Source of the DNA: JADJOM01 sp046327715
Lineage (GTDB): Bacteria; Gemmatimonadota; Gemmatimonadetes; Gemmatimonadales; GWC2-71-9
NCBI GenBank assembly: GCA_046327715.1
Contig: JAXLXY010000002.1
Coordinates: 62,001-126,000, forward strand
Direction of reading: 5' to 3'
DNA: 64,000 bases
Shown: in pieces, positions 60,816 to 64,000 of the stretch
Layout of the letters: every line of letters starts with the position of its first letter
Numbering within the stretch: position 1 is the stretch's first letter
Notes under the pieces: generated by a model
The model's database searches: none
Told to the model about the DNA's origin: nothing
Seen by the model: only the letters and a program-made list of their open reading frames with translations
Position numbers and translations under genes: made by a program

Positions 60816-62153
60816 CTACATCCCGAACATGCCCGGGCCCTTGCCGAACGGCATCTTCAGGCCCTTCCCGCCAGACTTCATCAGCTTCTGCATCGCCTTG
60901 AACTGATTCAGCAGCTGATTGACTTCCTGCACCGTCCGCCCGGAGCCCTTGGCGATGCGGAGCCGCCGCGAGCCGTTGATCAGGTCGGGGTCGGACCGCT
61001 CCCGCGCGGTCATCGACAGCACGATCGCCTCGACATGCTTGATCCGCTTCTCGTCCAGGCTGGCCCCCTGCAGCATCTGCGGGCTCACTCCCGGCAGCAT
61101 GCCCAGCACGTTCTTGAGGGGCCCCATCTTCTGCATCTGCTTCATGGCGGTCAGGAAGTCCTGGAGGTCCAGGCCCTTCTTCGACACCGCCTTCCGGGCC
61201 AGCTTCTCCGCCTCGGCCGCGTCGACCGTGGCCTGCGCCCGCTCCACCAGCGTGAGGATGTCCCCCTTCTGGAGGATCCGTCCCGCCAGCCGGTCCGGGC
61301 GGAACGGCTCGAGCTGGTCGAGCTTCTCGCCGAGGCCGAGGTACTTGATCGGGGCCTTGGTGACCCCATAGATGGACAGGGCCGCGCCACCCCGCGCGTC
61401 GCCGTCCATCTTGGTCAGGATCACGCCGGTGACGCCGAGGGCCTCATGGAAGCCGCTGGCAATCCGCACCGCGTCCTGCCCGGTCATGCCGTCCGCCACG
61501 AGCAGGATCTCGTGCGGCTTGATGGCCGCCTTGAGCGCCTTGAGCTCGTCCATCATCTCGGCGTCGATCTGCAGCCGGCCCGCGGTGTCCACCAGGACCG
61601 TCCGCGCCCGCGCCTTCGAAGCCTCGACGATGCCCCGCTTCACGATGCCGGTGACGTCGGTGACGCCGGGCTCGGCGTGACATCCGACCTCGACCTGCCG
61701 GGCCAGCGTCACCAACTGGTCCACGGCCGCGGGCCGGTACACGTCGGCCGCCACCAGGAACGGGGCCTTCTGCTCCAGCTTGAGCCGCTTGGCCAGCTTG
61801 CCCGCGGTGGTCGTCTTGCCGGAGCCCTGCAGCCCAACCAGCAGCACGATCGTCGGCGGTACCGACGCGAAGGCGATCGGCGCCTGCTTCTCGCCGAGCA
61901 GCGTGACCAGCTCATCGTAGACGATCTTGACCAGCTGGTCCCCGGGGCGCACCGCCTTGAGCAGCTGGGTCCCGACCGCCTGCTGTTCGACCCGCTCCAG
62001 GAATGCCCGCGTCAGGTCGAAGCTGACGTCGGCTTCGAGGAGGACGCGACGGATCTCGCGGAGGCCGTCCTTGACCGCCTCCTCGGTAAGAACGCCGCGC
62101 CCAGTGAGTTTGGAGAGCGCGGCGGTGAGTTTGGCGGACAGCTCATCGAACAT
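60816..62153 (-). CDS. ffh: Signal recognition particle protein Ffh
   Basis: The 445-residue GTPase has an N domain (LTEEAVKDGLREIRRVLLEADV), G domain with GLQGSGKTTTAGKLA, DTAGRLQ, TKMDGDARGGAALS and GLGEKLDQLEPF, and a Met-rich M domain with QMQKMGPLKNVLGMLPG and GSGRTVQEVNQLL. It ends GKGPGMFGM. It binds signal sequences as they leave the ribosome, together with 4.5S RNA. It heads the operon ffh-rpsP-rimM-trmD-rplS-rnhB-M1 peptidase. TATTTT stands 9 nt before its ATG with a -35 at the right distance. Confidence 0.98.
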   Translation of the reverse strand: MFDELSAKLTAALSKLTGRGVLTEEAVKDGLREIRRVLLEADVSFDLTRAFLERVEQQAVGTQLLKAVRPGDQLVKIVYDELVTLLGEKQAPIAFASVPPTIVLLVGLQGSGKTTTAGKLAKRLKLEQKAPFLVAADVYRPAAVDQLVTLARQVEVGCHAEPGVTDVTGIVKRGIVEASKARARTVLVDTAGRLQIDAEMMDELKALKAAIKPHEILLVADGMTGQDAVRIASGFHEALGVTGVILTKMDGDARGGAALSIYGVTKAPIKYLGLGEKLDQLEPFRPDRLAGRILQKGDILTLVERAQATVDAAEAEKLARKAVSKKGLDLQDFLTAMKQMQKMGPLKNVLGMLPGVSPQMLQGASLDEKRIKHVEAIVLSMTARERSDPDLINGSRRLRIAKGSGRTVQEVNQLLNQFKAMQKLMKSGGKGLKMPFGKGPGMFGM

Positions 62154-62162
62154 AAGCCCCGG

Positions 62163-62191
62163 AAAATAGAGGGGTTAGGTCCGTTGGGCAA
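62163..62191 (-). promoter_or_regulatory. Promoter of the ffh operon, near-leaderless
   Basis: On the minus strand TTGCCC (62186-62191) and TATTTT (62163-62168) are 17 nt apart. The -10 ends 9 nt before the ffh ATG, so the leader would be only a few bases. This is the best complete promoter among protein genes in the window. Confidence 0.55.
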
Positions 62192-62297
62192 GGCCGGGGG
62201 TCGAGGGAGCGGCGTCGGGGGGTACCGCACCGCGTCGGAAGGTTGATGGTCCGGTGACCGGATTCCGGTATGGTCTGGCAACCCCAACCCTGGAGCC

Positions 62298-62549
62298 ATG
62301 ATGCGCCCACTCACCACGGTCCCACCGGACGGCCCGCCCCGTGACCAGGTTGCCCTCCGGGTGGCCGATGCCCTCGCCGACGCGGTGGCGCGGGGGCCGG
62401 GGGCGGCCCTGCGCACCGCCCGGAGCCTGACCGACGATGAACTTCGCCTCGGGCTCGACTTCGTGAGCACGGTACTGGAGGTGGCCTCGGGGTCGGCGCG
62501 GGCGATGGCCGCGGTGCTGGCCGAGCGGTCGCCCGGCGCGGTTCACTGA
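62298..62549 (+). CDS. Small uncharacterised protein, 83 residues
   Basis: The 83-residue frame begins at ATG 62298 with TGGAG 7 nt before it. It contains an amphipathic helical stretch (QVALRVADALADAVARGPGA, then DDELRLGLDFVSTVLEVA). There is no family signature, and a real protein is supported by the ribosome binding site and balanced composition only. Its end overlaps by 7 nt the end of the convergent lipoprotein gene. The 144 nt between it and ffh show only the ffh promoter. Confidence 0.5.
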   Translation: MMRPLTTVPPDGPPRDQVALRVADALADAVARGPGAALRTARSLTDDELRLGLDFVSTVLEVASGSARAMAAVLAERSPGAVH

Positions 62550-63787
62550 GGCGGGGGGACGGGCTCTACCGTGGCCGGCTGCCTCCAGCCGGCCCAGCTG
62601 TCCGGGGCCAGGATCACCCGCGAGGCGGGCCGCCCGCCGATTTCGAGCGGAGTCACCTCGAGCCGGTACCCCAGGCGGCGCCGCGACTCGAGCCGCTGGC
62701 CGGTGGTCCCGAGGAAGCGCGCGCGGTTCACCGGCTCGTCCCAGACCTGGTACCACACCAGGGCCGCCCCCGCCGGCGTCTCGTAGACCCGGAAGCGGTC
62801 TCCGCCCCACCCGGGGGCGAGCGCGGTCTGGATCTCGGCCGATGGCGCGAGGCCCGCCAGTTCGGCCCCGAGGACCCGCAGGTCGAACTCGCCCATGGTG
62901 TCCTCGTACAGCGGGGTCGTGGTGTCCCCGGCCGTGAAGCGGAGGGTCACCGGCTGGTCGCCCTGGCCATACCGGTGCGGGTTGATGATCTGCTCGGTCG
63001 AGACCGGCATCCGGCGCCCGAACGGGAGGGTGTCGCGCAGCTCAGAGCCGTACCACCAGCGGAGGAAGTCGGCGCCGGCGAGGTAGGGAAAGATCAGCCC
63101 CTCGCGCAGGATACGGGGCGCCTTGCTGAACACCGGCATGGCGCCCTGCTGGGCGCGGATGCGCTCCCGCGAAGCCTCCCACATGTCCGGCATGGCAAAG
63201 AGGTTCTGGTCGGGCACCATCACCTGCAGCCCCACCAGGGTGGCCTGGCCCTCGAGCAGCGCCTGCGCCGCCATCAGTCGGTCGTTGTCGTCCACCTGCT
63301 CCATGATGGAATCGAGCCGCAGGTACTGATGCTGCAGCGCGTGCACCAGCTCGTGCGCCACCACGGCGCGCAGCACGGTGCCGTCGGCGTTGGCCACCAC
63401 GAAGAGGGCGGTGGAATCCGGCTCGTAGTACCCGACGACCTGCTCGGTGAAGAGGTCGAGCAGGAGCGCCCGCAGGTCGAGGGTGTCGGGCAGCAGCCCG
63501 AGCAGCCGGTAGGTCGCCTGCATCCCGCGGGCCTTCTCGGCCGAGAATTCCTGGTCGAGCTTGGCGAGGACGTAGCTGCGGACCTGGTCCCGGCTGCGGA
63601 CCGTGGCGTGGGGCGGGCTGCGGAAGCGGAGGCCGGCCGCCTTCTCCACCGCCGGGACAAGGCTGTCCACCATGCGGGCGAGGCTCTCGTCGGTCTGGCC
63701 CGGGGGGCGCCCGCGGCAGGCGCCAAGGCTGGCTGCCAGCACGAGGCAGAGCGCAGGAACGGTGCGGTGGAGGCGCACGGCGATCAT
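62543..63787 (-). CDS. Putative zinc-peptidase-like lipoprotein
   Basis: The 414-residue protein begins with a lipoprotein signal (LCLVLAASLGAC, Cys24). It has a HELVH motif (His145-Glu146-His149) in AVVAHELVHALQHQY, and a downstream Glu179 in ALLEGQATLVG placed like the third ligand of gluzincins. The later part (FRVYETPAGAALVWYQVW to RVILAPDSW) is beta-rich and unlike known peptidases. It should be exported and membrane bound. It lies 2 nt after a probable prepilin peptidase gene on the same strand, so it is cotranscribed with it. Confidence 0.7.
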   Translation of the reverse strand: MIAVRLHRTVPALCLVLAASLGACRGRPPGQTDESLARMVDSLVPAVEKAAGLRFRSPPHATVRSRDQVRSYVLAKLDQEFSAEKARGMQATYRLLGLLPDTLDLRALLLDLFTEQVVGYYEPDSTALFVVANADGTVLRAVVAHELVHALQHQYLRLDSIMEQVDDNDRLMAAQALLEGQATLVGLQVMVPDQNLFAMPDMWEASRERIRAQQGAMPVFSKAPRILREGLIFPYLAGADFLRWWYGSELRDTLPFGRRMPVSTEQIINPHRYGQGDQPVTLRFTAGDTTTPLYEDTMGEFDLRVLGAELAGLAPSAEIQTALAPGWGGDRFRVYETPAGAALVWYQVWDEPVNRARFLGTTGQRLESRRRLGYRLEVTPLEIGGRPASRVILAPDSWAGWRQPATVEPVPPPQ

Positions 63788-63789
63788 CC

Positions 63790-63999
63790 TCAGCGGTAGA
63801 TGGAAAGCCAGGCCGTGACCCGGTCGGGCCCCACGACGAACGCCACCAGGCCGGCGGCGATGGCGAGCGACACCCCGAAGGGCAGGTACTGCAGTTCCCG
63901 CAGTTCCGCGGTGGTCATCGTCTCGAGGGGATCGGGGGCGTGGGGCGCGGCGTCGGCGCGAACCCCGCGAGCCACCAGGTGGAGCATCACCGTGCCGCC
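63790..63999 (-). CDS. C-terminal part of a probable A24 prepilin peptidase (CpaA/TadV-like), truncated by window edge
   Basis: The minus-strand frame stays open through the right edge, so the start lies outside. The visible 69 residues contain GGTVMLHLV and LQYLPFGVSLAIAAGLVAFVVG, which fit the last two helices of A24 prepilin peptidases, where a P-[YF]-G-x-x-[LIV]-x-x-G motif is common. The aspartate pair of the active site is out of view, so the call is tentative. It would cleave leader peptides of pilin-like proteins in the inner membrane. Confidence 0.5.
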   Translation of the reverse strand, partial: GGTVMLHLVARGVRADAAPHAPDPLETMTTAELRELQYLPFGVSLAIAAGLVAFVVGPDRVTAWLSIYR

Positions 64000-64000
64000 C

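Overview
The window is GC-rich, Gram-negative chromosomal DNA. An LPS-type heptosyltransferase, FtsE-FtsX-EnvC, an MsbA-like exporter, several lipoproteins and outer-membrane-type secreted proteins all point to a double-membrane cell. Composition, gene style (many secreted M28/M1/metzincin-type peptidases, FHA/PP2C signalling) and the mix of families fit Gemmatimonadota best. That placement is an inference from the sequence alone. No plasmid, prophage, insertion sequence, CRISPR array or intact mobile element is visible, so this is mostly core genome, much of it in tight operons with 4-nt stop/start overlaps.

Layout. 1-7 kb: the 3' end of a DUF4384-like low-complexity protein, a secreted M28 peptidase, an EamA transporter, a CxxC carboxymuconolactone-decarboxylase-type protein, lepA and a heptosyltransferase. 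7.1-11.7 kb: a five-gene overlapping operon (ROK glucokinase, PfkB kinase, a GHKL ATPase, a STAS-like/winged-helix protein, a trans-sulfuration enzyme). 11.8-16 kb: ftsE-ftsX-envC, then a convergent GGDEF protein. 16-25.8 kb: nfo, a barrel/metzincin lipoprotein pair, GTP-type pckA, an 8-bp tandem repeat, an HD-hydrolase/ankyrin operon, a CxxC membrane protein and an orphan MacB-like permease. 25.9-31.2 kb (minus strand): flippase-like protein, ABC exporter, triple-FHA protein and PP2C phosphatase. 31.2-39.9 kb: uvrA plus EamA, a PhoX-like lipoprotein, DAHP synthase, an Fpg/Nei glycosylase and an APC permease. 40-42.8 kb: a Clp-like AAA+ protein with a degenerate second ATPase domain, paired with a YbjN-like protein. 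42.8-43.3 kb: tRNA-Asn and an AT-rich, hairpin-bearing spacer. 43.3-51.9 kb: holB-moaC, two lytic transglycosylases, a class-A-like serine hydrolase, a disulfide reductase and a branched-chain aminotransferase. 52-55.8 kb: tRNA-Lys and bioB-bioA-bioD. 55.7-62.2 kb (minus strand): ffh-rpsP-rimM-trmD-rplS-rnhB plus an M1 aminopeptidase. 62.3-64 kb: a gluzincin-like lipoprotein and the C-terminal end of a probable prepilin peptidase.

Two signals recur. First, at least ten start codons lie 5-12 nt after a TAnnnT hexamer, usually TATCTT or TACCTT, usually with no Shine-Dalgarno sequence. This suggests leaderless transcription from -10-only promoters. Second, genes inside operons are coupled by ATGA/GTGA overlaps. 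The most unusual proteins are the Clp-like ATPase with a dead D2 domain next to a YbjN-like protein, and the GHKL/STAS partner-switch-like pair placed between sugar kinases and a sulfur amino-acid enzyme.
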